Position numbers and translations under genes: made by a program
Origin: Desulfosporosinus youngiae DSM 17734
GTDB taxonomy: Bacteria > Bacillota > Desulfitobacteriia > Desulfitobacteriales > Desulfitobacteriaceae
NCBI RefSeq assembly: GCF_000244895.1
Contig: NZ_CM001441.1
Location: forward strand, 4,244,198 to 4,308,197
Reading direction: 5' to 3'
Length of the DNA: 64,000 nt
Notes under the pieces: generated by a model
What the model was told of the DNA's origin: nothing
Seen by the model: the letters and a program-made list of their open reading frames with translations, nothing else
Database searches by the model: none
In this document: one piece after another, positions 51,571 to 61,054 of the stretch
Layout: every line of letters starts with the position of its first letter
Position numbering within the stretch: position 1 is the stretch's first letter

Positions 51571-52101
51571 ATGTGTCAAGAGAAAACACGGTGGGAAAAA
51601 GCAGTAGAATTTCACGGGCATGAGTGCCCAGGTCTGGCAATTGGCTACAAAGCTTGTGAAGCTGCCATCAAGAAGCTGGGCATTCGGTTTTCTGCGGATG
51701 AAGAAATTGTCTGTGTTACTGAAAACGACGCCTGCGGAGTGGATGCTGTACAGGTGATCACGGGCTGTACGTTTGGAAAGGGAAATCTTTTGTATAAAGG
51801 TACAGGAAAAATGGCCTTTAGTTTTTATAACCGGTCCAATGGCGAAAGCCTGAGAATGATCATCAAGCCTTTCAATGGTGAAATGGATCGCCGGCAGCGT
51901 CAGGAATACCTTCTGAACTCACCTGCAGCGGAACTCTTTAACTTCTCCAAGCCTTCCTTTGAGTTGCCCGAGAAAGCAAGACTCTTTAAGACCGTAATTT
52001 GCGAAAATTGCGGGGAAGGCGCTCCCGAGCACAAGATACGCATCAATGAGGGCAAAAAAGTGTGCCTGGACTGCTTCAAGGACTATTCGAGAGGGTGGTA
52101 A
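51571..52101 (+). CDS. FmdE-family protein with C-terminal zinc ribbon
   Basis: 176 residues, ATG after AAGGGGG. The FmdE core holds VEFHGHECPGLAIGYKACEA and ENDACGVDAVQVITGCTFGK, with conserved Cys/His. The tail CENCGEG...VCLDCF is a four-cysteine zinc ribbon. The family is named for formylmethanofuran dehydrogenase subunit E but is widespread in bacteria that lack that enzyme, where it is suspected in metal or molybdopterin handling. Translationally close (5 bp) to the following methyltransferase. Confidence 0.85.
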   Translation: MCQEKTRWEKAVEFHGHECPGLAIGYKACEAAIKKLGIRFSADEEIVCVTENDACGVDAVQVITGCTFGKGNLLYKGTGKMAFSFYNRSNGESLRMIIKPFNGEMDRRQRQEYLLNSPAAELFNFSKPSFELPEKARLFKTVICENCGEGAPEHKIRINEGKKVCLDCFKDYSRGW

Positions 52102-52106
52102 AATAG

Positions 52107-52928
52107 ATGGACATAGAACAATACACCCGTCTATGGAGCGAGGGAAAGGTTGCTAACCCTTCCGGGGCATCCTTTTGGGACAATCGGGCGGATGAGTTCA
52201 ATAAATTAGTTTCTCGTGGTACCCCTGACCAACGGATTGGGAAAATCGTTGAATTTATGTTCAGCAATAATCTTCTTAGCAAAGACAGCAGCGTTTTGGA
52301 TATAGGCTGCGGTCCGGGAGGGTTTGCCGTTGAATTTGCCAAGATATCCCGTGAGGTTACCGGCCTGGACATATCCGCTAAAATGTTAGACTATGCGCAA
52401 AAAAACGCTGCTGTAGCAAACCTGCCCAATGTCTCGTTTAAAAACTTAAATTGGGATGAAGTCAATCTTGAAGAATACGGTTGGGAAAAAAGGTTTGACT
52501 TGGTTGCCGCCATCAACAGTCCGGGAATTCATGATCAAATCACCCTGGAAAAGATGATCGCTGCCAGCAGGGGATACTGCTTTCTATCTAATTTTGTGGA
52601 TCGTTCCGATTCGGTTCAGGACATTATTCGCACGGAAGTCCTTCAAATTAAAGATCCAAAATTTTATGTTAATACAGTCTATTGTATTTTTAATATTCTT
52701 TGGCTAATAGGGTATTATCCCTACATTACCTATGTCGATACTGATCGGGAGCATGTCCGCTCACTTGAAGAAGCTTGTATTTATTATGGTACACTCTTTG
52801 AAGCTGTAAATAACTCAGATGATCAGAAATACATTTTAATTAGAAATTATCTGGAAAAGATCTCTCAAAATGGATTTGTTCACGAGAGAGTTCGGACCAA
52901 AACTGCCTGGATCTATTGGAAAGCCTGA
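52107..52928 (+). CDS. Class I SAM-dependent methyltransferase (270 aa subtype)
   Basis: 273 residues; GAGGGTGG site, then ATG. Motif I VLDIGCGPGGFAVEF, then VTGLDISAKML and DLVAAINSPGI. Paralogue of 37117-37929. Two-gene operon with FmdE behind leader copy 8, ended by the terminator at 52964-53005. Confidence 0.85.
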   Translation: MDIEQYTRLWSEGKVANPSGASFWDNRADEFNKLVSRGTPDQRIGKIVEFMFSNNLLSKDSSVLDIGCGPGGFAVEFAKISREVTGLDISAKMLDYAQKNAAVANLPNVSFKNLNWDEVNLEEYGWEKRFDLVAAINSPGIHDQITLEKMIAASRGYCFLSNFVDRSDSVQDIIRTEVLQIKDPKFYVNTVYCIFNILWLIGYYPYITYVDTDREHVRSLEEACIYYGTLFEAVNNSDDQKYILIRNYLEKISQNGFVHERVRTKTAWIYWKA

Positions 52929-52963
52929 TCTGAGAAAGATCAGAACTGATTCTAATAAGAAGA

Positions 52964-53005
52964 GGGATGAACCGATACGTTTAAGCATCTGTTCATCCCC
53001 TTTTC
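52964..53005 (+). terminator. Terminator of the FmdE-methyltransferase operon
   Basis: GGGATGAAC/GTTCATCCC with an 18-nt loop and TTTT, about 35 bp after the stop codon. Confidence 0.8.
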
Positions 53006-53036
53006 AAATGAGAGAGTTTTCATAATTGATGCTCCC

Positions 53037-53639
53037 TCATCTTTTTCTTCCCGACAAGCAATAACGCTGAGGCACATCTTCAAGGGTAATAGACTCAAAA
53101 CCCGCCTCAGTAAAAATAGTCTGCATAACTTCCTCCTCAGGCAACAAACAGTTCTCAACTGCACCTCCTAGAGAGGCGTGCAGCTCATTAATGTACTCCC
53201 TGCTATGGGGATGCATTACGGTAACTCGTCCCCCGCGTCTCAGCACACGAGCCATTTCCTGAGCGGCACGCCTCAGATCATCAAAGTGCGGAAACGCCGA
53301 GTTGCACACAACCTCATCCACAACTTGGTCCGCTAAAGGAATTGCCTCTGCAGCTCCCTCCAAGAACTCTAAATTAGTCCACTGATACTTCTTTCGGGCT
53401 TCAGCCAGCATCTGGGGAGCAAAGTCTATGGCCACTACCGCTCCGGAGGAACCAACGGCGTCCATCAACATTGGAATGAGCACTCCGGTACCTGTTCCCA
53501 GATCGAGCACCTTACTGCCCTGTGATAAACCAAGTTCTGACACCATATTTTGCAAGCGGATGATTACCTCATCTTTGATAAGGGTATCCCACTTCGCTGC
53601 TTTCTCGTCGAAATAGGCTTTTTTAGGCACAACTGCCAC
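53037..53639 (-). CDS. Class I SAM-dependent methyltransferase (UbiE-like)
   Basis: 200 residues; GTG start at 53639, or the GTG three codons later, which has AAGGTGG upstream. Motif I VLDLGTGTGVLIPML, VVAIDFAPQML, then VVCNSAFPHFDD. A different subgroup from the other four methyltransferases. It follows the orphan binding-protein gene by about 60 bp and shares its leader (copy 9). Confidence 0.8.
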   Translation of the reverse strand: MAVVPKKAYFDEKAAKWDTLIKDEVIIRLQNMVSELGLSQGSKVLDLGTGTGVLIPMLMDAVGSSGAVVAIDFAPQMLAEARKKYQWTNLEFLEGAAEAIPLADQVVDEVVCNSAFPHFDDLRRAAQEMARVLRRGGRVTVMHPHSREYINELHASLGGAVENCLLPEEEVMQTIFTEAGFESITLEDVPQRYCLSGRKR

Positions 53640-53701
53640 CTTACTTTCTTCACTTAATAATCATAGCTACGTTTTGTCTCCGGTATGCATCTGCTTATCT
53701 C

Positions 53702-54871
53702 TTACGGTTGAGTTAATTCGAGTTTTTTAAACCCACCGTAATCCTCAGCCATTTGTTCATAGACAGGTTTACCTAAAAGAAAGGTATAGATCTCCTCACT
53801 TTTCTTGACGGGATCGATATCCTGAAATCTTTCCGGGAAAATCACTTTCCCGGCATAATAAGAATCTGCCAAGGCAGTATCGATGTTTGTGGTATAAAAA
53901 TTATAGGGAATCTGGCCGTAAACCTGGCCGTTCTTGACTGCACGCAGAGCCTGATAAAATGACGGGTTCTTCTGCGCGTCGGCAAGCACTTTGCTGTAAC
54001 CGCCTTCATCAATAAAAAGAATGTCGGGGTCCCAGCTCACAAGTTTCTCGCGTTCAATCATCAAGCTGCCGCTTTTTCCGGTTTCATCCACAACATTGCG
54101 CGCTCCGATGTTTACAAACGGCGGATACTCGGCCTGAGTGCTTTCAATACCTTGAGTTCCTTTCACTCCTAAAGCTCCAACATAGACCTTAGGTTTATCA
54201 ACGTCTGCAATCCCCTTCGTGCGCTCTCTCAAATCCTCTTGACTTTTTTTAACATAGTTAATGACTTCTTTCGCTCTCTGTTCAGTTCCGATAACCTTCC
54301 CGACCAGTTCTAAAGAGCGATAGATCTCTTCCTCATTAAAGGTTGCCAATGGCCCATAACTCAAGACAACAACAGGAATCCCGGTTTTTTTCTGCAGCTT
54401 ATCTGCTTTAGCCTTGTCCACCAGATAAGCTATAAAAATAACATCGGGCTTGACACTCAGTAATGCTTCTTCATCCGGCACAGTGTCTATTCCGCCCTGC
54501 CCAATTGTCGGCAGAGCCTTCAATTCCGGATAGGCAAACATATACGGCCTTCCCGTCGGCACTTTCTTTTCCATATCCTCAATTCCAACCACCAGATCAG
54601 TTCCCTTAGCATAAGCAACCAGCCTTAACGAACCTGGTCCAAGGGCTACAATACGTTGAGCCGGAACCTTCACGTTCACTTCCCGGCCAACCAGATCAGT
54701 GATTGTCTGCATTTCCGAATTACCGGTTCCCTGTGTACTTACCGCAACTTTGCCTGTCTCCGACTTGTTGCCTTCGTTAGCAGTTTTAACCGCTGAACAA
54801 CCCGCTAAGAGCAGTCCTACAAGCAACAAACTGAGAAACCACACGCTTCTCTTCAAAAGCACCCTACTCAT
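53702..54871 (-). CDS. FecB/BtuF-type binding lipoprotein, without its own permease
   Basis: 389 residues, ATG after GAAGGGGG. Lipobox LLLAGCSA. Close paralogue of 50008-51129 throughout (IVALGPGSLRLVAYAKGTDL; FLLGKPVYEQMAEDYGGFKK). No permease or ATPase gene in the operon, so it probably shares the 48160-49991 transporter, perhaps with a different ligand. Confidence 0.88.
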   Translation of the reverse strand: MSRVLLKRSVWFLSLLLVGLLLAGCSAVKTANEGNKSETGKVAVSTQGTGNSEMQTITDLVGREVNVKVPAQRIVALGPGSLRLVAYAKGTDLVVGIEDMEKKVPTGRPYMFAYPELKALPTIGQGGIDTVPDEEALLSVKPDVIFIAYLVDKAKADKLQKKTGIPVVVLSYGPLATFNEEEIYRSLELVGKVIGTEQRAKEVINYVKKSQEDLRERTKGIADVDKPKVYVGALGVKGTQGIESTQAEYPPFVNIGARNVVDETGKSGSLMIEREKLVSWDPDILFIDEGGYSKVLADAQKNPSFYQALRAVKNGQVYGQIPYNFYTTNIDTALADSYYAGKVIFPERFQDIDPVKKSEEIYTFLLGKPVYEQMAEDYGGFKKLELTQP

Positions 54872-54966
54872 TTTCGTTTTCCCCCTTCAAATTTCTAAAC
54901 ATAATCCTCAACCATTTCCAGGTGTTTTACTATTTTTGCTATATAAAAATCACCTCTAATCAACCT

Positions 54967-55104
54967 TTAATAATACCTAAAAACCATACCTTGCCTCTTG
55001 CTCATTTCCAAGAAACCTTCTCTGGTCGGAAATATCCCCATTGCTGAAGATTTCTTAAACCCGGCATCAATCAGTGCGCCATTCCTTTCACTCCATTTCT
55101 CCAT
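54967..55104 (-). pseudogene. 45-codon relic after leader copy 9
   Basis: ATG frame reading MEKWSERNGALIDAGFKKSS then AMGIFPTREGFLEM and on to a stop; no ribosome site. Related to the relic at 17985-18074 (RNG...LIDxGFK). Probably the scrap of a deleted methyltransferase-like gene. Confidence 0.4.
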
Positions 55105-55107
55105 TCA

Positions 55108-55178
55108 TAAAAAAAAGACCACAAAGCTGACCCTAAATGGGTCAAACCTCCATGGTCTTTGCAATACCTTCATGGTTT
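55108..55178 (-). ncRNA. Recurrent RNA element, copy 9
   Basis: Minus strand: distal ACCATGAAG pairs with CTTTGTGGT (nine pairs, two G-U). P2 AGACC/GGTTT with loop ATGGA. P3 GACCC/GGGTC, a compensatory change from GACTC/GAGTC. Long T run. Confidence 0.85.
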
Positions 55179-55214
55179 CGCCGACAAATTATTTTCTGGT
55201 TTTTTTTACATTAA

Positions 55215-55242
55215 TTTCTACAAACTCTTCGCAAATTCCTGC
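55215..55242 (-). promoter_or_regulatory. Sigma-H-like promoter for leader copy 9
   Basis: -35 GCAGGAATT, 12-nt spacer, GTAGAAA(T) on the minus strand. A long stretch is shared with the copy-2 promoter, including GAAGAGTTTGTAGAA. Confidence 0.65.
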
Positions 55243-55700
55243 TAAATACTTATTTCAAAAAAGTTTATTTTACATTGCCTACTATTGCTACGGTTGAATT
55301 TCATCAAAGAACTCAAAACCATGAAATATGTATCATCTCACAAAAGCTCTCTCCCTCTTTCGGATTTTAACTTTGCTTGCCAACAAGTGACCCAAAGAAA
55401 GCTATACCAGTAAACTGGTGAGTCTTCGCTTTGAGACCGTATCATCCTCTGTATTCATTATTGAAAATAGTATCCGCTATTCTCCGGTAATCTCTATTAT
55501 TCTGGTGGGTATGGACTGCTTCAGAACTTCTGAAAGCCTGAGAAAATTGTCCTGCCATTCCTACTTACACGCGATGGATTATTATGGTAAAATCAATTTG
55601 ATAATGTAAAATATTGTATCCTGAAAAAAGCCAAAGCTTATTCAAAACTAACTCAGCAGCCTTAAGCGGCTTTTTTAGGCTGATAAGCTTAAGTTGGTTC
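55243..55700. other. Gap without a supported gene
   Basis: A 63-codon plus-strand frame at 55418-55609 has no ribosome site or recognised relatives. Near 55655-55685 there is a weak AGCC/GGCT hairpin with six Ts. Nothing else stands out. Confidence 0.4.
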
Positions 55701-55718
55701 TTATACTGTCAGAATTAG

Positions 55719-55894
55719 AAAACTATCGCCTTGCTGGATCAGGTGTTTCCCGAATACGCCAGTCTGTTTTCCAACACCTTTGGTGTTACCTCCAAGAAGT
55801 TGCTGCTGCAGTGCCCGACGCCGGAGGATATGCCTGCCGTTTCCACCCGGAAACTGACCAATCTGCTGAACAAGGCCAGTCATGGTCGTTTTAG
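55719..55894 (+). pseudogene. IS110-family transposase fragment
   Basis: In frame: KTIALLDQVFPEYASLFSNT, then FGVTSKKLLLQCPTPEDMPA and ...KLTNLLNKASHGRF, the central part of IS110-type transposases. Ends of the IS and catalytic DEDD residues are absent. The frame runs on into the phosphotransferase gene, so a long fused frame is an artefact. Confidence 0.75.
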
Positions 55895-55940
55895 AGACCT
55901 TGTATTGAACTGTGGATTATTTTGTTTTAGAGGTTATTGC

Positions 55941-56909
55941 ATGGAAGATAAAATTATAGCTGATTTGAAAGACAGTTATGGGTTAACTTTTAATAAAATT
56001 ACTCCAGTAATAGGTGGATTGTTAAATCAGAAATGGAAACTTTCAACCGAAAAAGGCGAATTATTGGTTAAACAGTATAGTATCAAGCGGTTTCGCAGAG
56101 AACAAATTGAGAGAATTGAGTCTGCGCTACAGCGGCAGATTATCCTTGGAAAAAACGGCGTTTCCTGTCCGTTTCTCTGGCAGTGTGAAGGCCGTATAAT
56201 TCGTTGGCTGGATGACGAAACGATTTATATGGTTATGGATTTTTGCACGGGAAAGACCGAAAATGCCGATACAATCACAATACCGCAAATGCGCAGTCTT
56301 GGCAGCACCTGCGCCATAATGCACAGGGCTTTTTCGCAGGTGCCGACGCCTTCGGTCAGGAATCTACCTGTTTTCGGCGGTTATACGACAGCTTTATTAT
56401 GGGGAAACTTTAACTCCTGTATGACGAAATATTCGCCGGACGCTCATGTTGAATATCGAAAAGCCTTGCTTGCGCTGGAGCCGATTTTGAAGCAGCTTAA
56501 CACCGATTTTTTTGATAAGTTTCCCAAAGGATTCGCACACGAAGATTTTCACTCCGGCAATATCCTGTTCGATGTGGATTGCGTATCCGCTGTCATTGAT
56601 TTCGACCGTAATTGCTACAGCTATATTTGGCATGATATAGGAAGAGCGATACTGTCTTTTGCGTTGGAAGGAAATAAAATGAACGTCAAAAAGGTATGCG
56701 CTTTCCTTGAAGGCTATTTGCAGTATTCAGCATTGACTTTACCTAATATAGCAGATGCTTTGCGGCTATCTTGGTGCATTGAAACACCTTGGTGGATACG
56801 GTCGGAATTTCTTGGGAATTGTGACGAAACCCCAAAACGTTTCAAGGATGAAATGCTTTGGTTGACTGAACACTGGTTTGAAATAGATTCTTTAATATGT
56901 CCCAAATAA
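55941..56909 (+). CDS. APH-type phosphotransferase family protein
   Basis: 322 residues from the internal ATG with AGAGG upstream. Catalytic loop FAHEDFHSGNILFD and metal-binding VSAVIDFDRNCYSYI match the aminoglycoside/choline/homoserine kinase-like fold; VKQYS carries the ATP-binding Lys. The CotS/YsxE spore-coat kinase-like group is a possible home. Substrate unknown. Confidence 0.8.
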   Translation: MEDKIIADLKDSYGLTFNKITPVIGGLLNQKWKLSTEKGELLVKQYSIKRFRREQIERIESALQRQIILGKNGVSCPFLWQCEGRIIRWLDDETIYMVMDFCTGKTENADTITIPQMRSLGSTCAIMHRAFSQVPTPSVRNLPVFGGYTTALLWGNFNSCMTKYSPDAHVEYRKALLALEPILKQLNTDFFDKFPKGFAHEDFHSGNILFDVDCVSAVIDFDRNCYSYIWHDIGRAILSFALEGNKMNVKKVCAFLEGYLQYSALTLPNIADALRLSWCIETPWWIRSEFLGNCDETPKRFKDEMLWLTEHWFEIDSLICPK

Positions 56910-57028
56910 ATATAATACGAAGCAGTAAAGTTTCATTTGCTGCAAAATTGCAACCTGTAGATATAAGGATATAAACTTCCACAAATAGAGCACAAACACT
57001 TTCTGCCGAGAGCAAGGTATGTCTTTGC

Positions 57029-57505
57029 TTATGAAATGTAGTATGATAAAAAAGTCGGCTTACCGCATTCGCGGTATTTCCGTATTTTATAATTAGTTTT
57101 ACGATTGAACCGCACCACCCAATCTTCCTGCTCATCTGGCGCGGGAATTATATGTATCTTTCGCAAAATTTCGCCGGATTTTAGCCCCAACCCATATTGT
57201 TTTGTTTCGGACAGCATCGGGATTGCTGCTTCGGCGCCCTCGCCGTCAATCCAACTTTCAAGGATATAAACGCCGTCTCCGCAAGCGCCAAATTCAATCG
57301 GCATGCACATCGGAATGCCCAACCCGGCTACACGTTCCAATAGTTCAAACAAGACTTTTCTCTTTTCATACTGCTCGGCGGGCGAGATACGAAGCAGATA
57401 CCTCATTCTGTCTGCCCTTGTCACGCAGTATTTTTTGTCCCCAGACCAACCTTTGTTGACCGATTCGACTTTTATGAATCTGTTAAAAAGCTCTATATCC
57501 TGCAT
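57029..57505 (-). pseudogene. APH-type phosphotransferase, N-terminal half only
   Basis: 158 residues: GWSGDKKYCVTRADRMRYLL and the interdomain segment LESWIDGEGAE are present. The frame then ends soon after NRKTNYKIRKYRECG, before the catalytic HxDxxxxN loop. Probably a truncated relic; the preserved half cannot phosphorylate. Confidence 0.7.
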
Positions 57506-57675
57506 TCAGTCACCGCCCCCTCAGTCTTCGTCATCCTCAGGCAGTTTGAGTCAAATAATATTTGCCTCATTTTTTTAACCCACGGCCTATGAGACCTAGC
57601 TGAACTTTATTTGTTCTTCTCCGGCTCTTCGGAGTCCCTGCCTGATTTCACAAGAATCAATTCACGATTCTGGCT

Positions 57676-57930
57676 GTGAATATACATTTCTTCGGTCTGA
57701 CGCTGAACCTGCTGAATTTCTTCATAAGGCAATTAAGAGAAGACAAAGACCTGACCCAGACAGAGATCGCAGCCTATCTTAATTGCAGCCAAAGGATATA
57801 TAGCAACTACGAACGAGGCGAGGTAGATTTACCTACGGGAATTTTAATCAAACTAGCTGAATTCCATGAGACCAGTACCGACTATCTTTTAAACAGAACG
57901 AATCGGAAAAAGCCCTATCCGAAAAACTGA
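57676..57930 (+). CDS. XRE-family helix-turn-helix protein
   Basis: Up to 84 residues from GTG, with a real start possibly further in. LTQTEIAAYLNCSQRIYSNY and TGILIKLAEFHETSTDYLLN are the five-helix repressor-type domain. No C-terminal domain. No partner gene on either side. Confidence 0.7.
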   Translation: MNIHFFGLTLNLLNFFIRQLREDKDLTQTEIAAYLNCSQRIYSNYERGEVDLPTGILIKLAEFHETSTDYLLNRTNRKKPYPKN

Positions 57931-58206
57931 TTAATACAGAGCCGGACAGCTTGGCCCCTCAAATTCGGATTCGAATCCGAATTTGAATTACAGTCAGGCA
58001 GGGCTTCTTTTAGGTATTCCAAAGGAAGACCTCTATCTTGAGCCTGAGAGCAAGAACATCTCTGACTCAAACCCCGCAGGGGATGGCTGAGATTTCGCGA
58101 CGTTGCATATCTCACTTGCCTTCTATAGTTTATCCTCCCGGGGACCCCGGAAAAAAACAGGAGACTGAAGCTGCTCAGCCCCGGTCTCTCGTTTATTTGA
58201 CTCGGA

Positions 58207-59130
58207 CTATGGATTCCGGAAAAATAATTTATCTTTCAGTTCCGCCACTTTTTCCGGCGAAAGCTCGGTTAATTCGGAAATCTCTTCAACCGAGTCTCCC
58301 CGTCTCAGCATTTTTTCAGCTATACTAAGAGCCTTTTGTGTTTCCCCCATATTCATTCCTTCAGCCCTACCTTTATCTTCCGCAACTTTCAGCCTGGTCA
58401 GCTGGTCTCGAAGCTCGGCTTCCCTGGCCTCATAAAGCATTCTCGCCTTTTCGTCTTTACTAATGATCTGTAATAAATCATAGGCCTTTTTAATGTCCTG
58501 GTTTTTCTCGGCTAGCATCTCAATCACTCCTTTGGATTTGGCATCCAAAAATTCCATCCATTCAACCACCGGGTCCCTGAGATCCCGGGAAATTTCTAAA
58601 TCCGCGAGTTTGGCAATCTCCAGAAAATGAACTTCGAGGATGTCCGTCAGGCGGTAACCGGTCTTATCTTCAGTCAAATGATAAGCGGAGTATAACTTGG
58701 GAAGTGGGGTACATATGAAATCCACTATGTTGATAGTAATGCACTTTTTAAGCCGGTCATAGGTATCCCCCGGTTTAACCTGACTTGTGAACATTTTTGA
58801 CCAGTAGAACAGTGTTCTCTCCGGCATGAATTGGGTGGGCAAGATTTGAATTTCGATGTCGATCTGTTTGCCTGATTTTGTTTTTGCCCGTACATCGAGA
58901 ATTCCTTTCCTGTCCTCGGCAAACTCCCGGAGAAGTTCATTGTTGATGATTTCTATCCCTTCATACTCATCAGCCGAATCGCCGAGAACGGCTTTGAGAA
59001 AAGCCAGCAATAGATCTTTATTATTTTCCTGACCAAAGATAAGTTTAAAGACAAAATCAATTTTAGGAGACATTAGAAAGCCATCGTCCGTTGGAATTGA
59101 CAGGCCTTTGTTTTTTTCAAATGAGGACAT
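58207..59130 (-). CDS. Rpn-family recombination-promoting nuclease / PD-(D/E)XK transposase-like protein
   Basis: 307 residues; ATG after GGGGGAGTGACTACT. MSPKIDFVFKLIFGQENNKD is the family N terminus and GILDVRAKTKSGKQIDIEIQ carries the D...ExQ nuclease residues. The C-terminal acidic repeats and EEISELTELSPEKVAELK resemble the usual tail. A stand-alone mobile-type gene. Confidence 0.85.
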   Translation of the reverse strand: MSSFEKNKGLSIPTDDGFLMSPKIDFVFKLIFGQENNKDLLLAFLKAVLGDSADEYEGIEIINNELLREFAEDRKGILDVRAKTKSGKQIDIEIQILPTQFMPERTLFYWSKMFTSQVKPGDTYDRLKKCITINIVDFICTPLPKLYSAYHLTEDKTGYRLTDILEVHFLEIAKLADLEISRDLRDPVVEWMEFLDAKSKGVIEMLAEKNQDIKKAYDLLQIISKDEKARMLYEAREAELRDQLTRLKVAEDKGRAEGMNMGETQKALSIAEKMLRRGDSVEEISELTELSPEKVAELKDKLFFRNP

Positions 59131-59353
59131 AGTAGTCACTCCCCCGTTAAATATAGAAACTAAGCGAACAGGCAGTGATTGACGCCTAAGTCATGCAAAG
59201 CGCTCAACCATATTATACCATTAAGCAACCTAAGGATAAAGGAAAGTCTTCAGCAATTCTTATATTGGCTGCGGGTAAAGGCTAAGCGCCTTTCCAACGG
59301 CAGTTCTTTAAGATCGAAATAGCCGAACACGGCTGCTTACACAGATAATACAT

Positions 59354-59500
59354 TTTTATTCTAGAGGTATTGCTATGGAAGATAAAATTAGTCTGATTTG
59401 AGGACAATTATAGTTTACTTCTAAATAAAGATATACTTTCTGCCGAGAGGAGGGGATGTCTTTGTTTATGAAATGTGGTTCGGAAGAAGGGCAGGGAGTG
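59354..59500 (+). pseudogene. Collapsed duplicate of the phosphotransferase locus
   Basis: Opens with GAGGTATTGCTATGGAAGAT, like the start of the gene at 55941, runs through TTTGAGGACAATTATAG with a frame-breaking stop, then jumps to ACTTTCTGCCGAGAGGAGG, which matches the sequence after that gene near 56998. About 1 kb between these points is missing. Confidence 0.65.
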
Positions 59501-59624
59501 CTTTTTCGCTATCAGCATATTTAGGTTCGATTATTATGGAAATTATATCCTATTCAGTGCGCTCTGCTATAATTATTGAGAACGATAAACAGGAATTTGT
59601 CAGAGATTACATGGGGAGCAACTT

Positions 59625-60089
59625 ATGAATCGATCGATAAGGAATTCTGCAAAAGCTTTGATAATTAAAGACGGCAAGATGCTCGCAATAAAATTGCAGG
59701 AGAATGGTGAAGTATGGTATATCATGCCTGGTGGAGGGCAGGAAACGGAGGAGCTTCTTCCTGATGCCGCTTGTCGTGAGGTTGCCGAAGAATTAGGAAT
59801 AAGTGTCGCTCCGAAAGAATTGGTTTTTGTTGTTGAAGGCATTCATGGTGAGAGTTTTCATCGAGTGGATTTAGTCTTTCTGTGTGAATATATCGCCGAA
59901 ATTCCCAACGCCGCCTTACACGGTGATACTAACCAAATTGGCTTTGACTGGATAGATATAAAAACGCTCAATACTCAACCCTTGTATCCTTCAATACTGC
60001 GTAGGCAGATTATGAACCTTTATGCAGGAAACCCACACAAAGTATATTTAGGGAATGAAGAAGCGGGGGATCCGAAATGCTTAGAATAG
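59625..60089 (+). CDS. NUDIX hydrolase
   Basis: 154 residues. The NUDIX box GGGQETEELLPDAACREVAE then ELG fits GX5EX7REUXEEXGU. VWYIMPGGG precedes it, as usual. Probably hydrolyses a nucleoside diphosphate derivative. Overlaps a 58-codon gene at its 3' end. Confidence 0.85.
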   Translation: MNRSIRNSAKALIIKDGKMLAIKLQENGEVWYIMPGGGQETEELLPDAACREVAEELGISVAPKELVFVVEGIHGESFHRVDLVFLCEYIAEIPNAALHGDTNQIGFDWIDIKTLNTQPLYPSILRRQIMNLYAGNPHKVYLGNEEAGDPKCLE

Positions 60090-60253
60090 ATACTTATATT
60101 GATGAACTGATTGGCCTGTTAAAGCAAAATTTCAAGGAAGATAAAAAGGTTCTGCTTAAAGCTATGGAATTGAAAAATAAAAAGGAGTACGATTTTGACG
60201 AGTATTTTAGTGCGTTATTTAAATGGTGTCAAAATTCAATACGTAAATCTTAA
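60077..60253 (+). CDS. Small protein, 58 aa, overlapping the NUDIX gene
   Basis: ATG after GCGGGGGATCCGA, inside the last codons of the NUDIX gene. Reads MLRIDTYIDELIGLLKQNFK and ends FKWCQNSIRKS. Charged, helical, no known motif. The ribosome site and overlap suggest co-translation. Confidence 0.55.
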   Translation: MLRIDTYIDELIGLLKQNFKEDKKVLLKAMELKNKKEYDFDEYFSALFKWCQNSIRKS

Positions 60254-60460
60254 TAATATAAACTATGTGTTGTTAAATTCCAATTTCTTAACTTAACACC
60301 CATGCTCTCCACCATATGCGGCGCTAAATATGGTATTTTCAGTGTGGCAATCAGAGAAAATTTAGCTGGTTCAGCATCTCAACGCAAAAATCCAAAAGTG
60401 CAAAAACTTCCCGCATAAATTGAATTTTGCCTGCATTGCTGGTGCCGTAAATGAATTTGG

Positions 60461-61018
60461 TTATAGGCTTTCCTTCGAGATAATATCCATCATCTCATTT
60501 TTCGCTTTCTCCCAACCCCTTGAAATATCGAAAATGTGCGCTTTGATGGGCAGCAATTCTTATATCTGCATTTGCCGACTTTTCCTCTCAACCTCAGAAG
60601 CAATTTGCGCATCAGTCGCCGTGGCTTGTCCACGGCCTTTTCGTGCCTGAATGAGCCGTGCGCCGACATCTCTTGAAGAAAGATAGAAGAGAAGCGGGTT
60701 GTACGGAGCCATTGCTGAAAGTAATGCTTTCAAGTGTGCAGCAATCATCTCATCGGTGGCATTGTAATTTTGTATCAGGTCATTTGCGCGGTGAAATAAA
60801 AAACTGCCGTCAAAAATCACAAAATCCTCGTTACCTTGGTCCGGGCGCAAAAACCGCCGCCAGCAGTCTATAAAAACTTGTGTGTATTTATCAATATTGA
60901 TAGGATTTACAGACAGTTTAGGATTATATCCCATATAAGGTATAGCAGGGGCAGAGCCGCTTATTGTGATGGCTTGTATAAGGTCTTTAGGGAGCACTGT
61001 ACGCAGCTTTTCAATCAT
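60461..61018 (-). pseudogene. Kinase-like P-loop family fragment with an in-frame stop
   Basis: The frame from ATG 61018 reads ...NEDFVIFDGSFLFHRANDLI and SARDVGARLIQ-like segments, with a stop (TAA) at 60560-60562. The same frame continues LLPIKAHIFDISRGWEKAKN to a second stop at 60461. The N-terminal P-loop expected in this group is missing. A truncated gene with a nonsense codon. Confidence 0.6.
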
Positions 61019-61054
61019 GCTAAAGTAGAGGGAAGTGAAAAGGACGGTGACCTC

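Noticed and set aside
7752-55178. CRISPR repeats or a single insertion-sequence end
   Set aside because: Copies are far apart, on both strands, in front of genes, without spacers, target duplications or transposase genes.
55731-56909. A 392-residue transposase-phosphotransferase fusion protein
   Set aside because: The first 55 residues are an IS110 fragment and an internal ATG with AGAGG starts the phosphotransferase. The fusion is a frame read-through.
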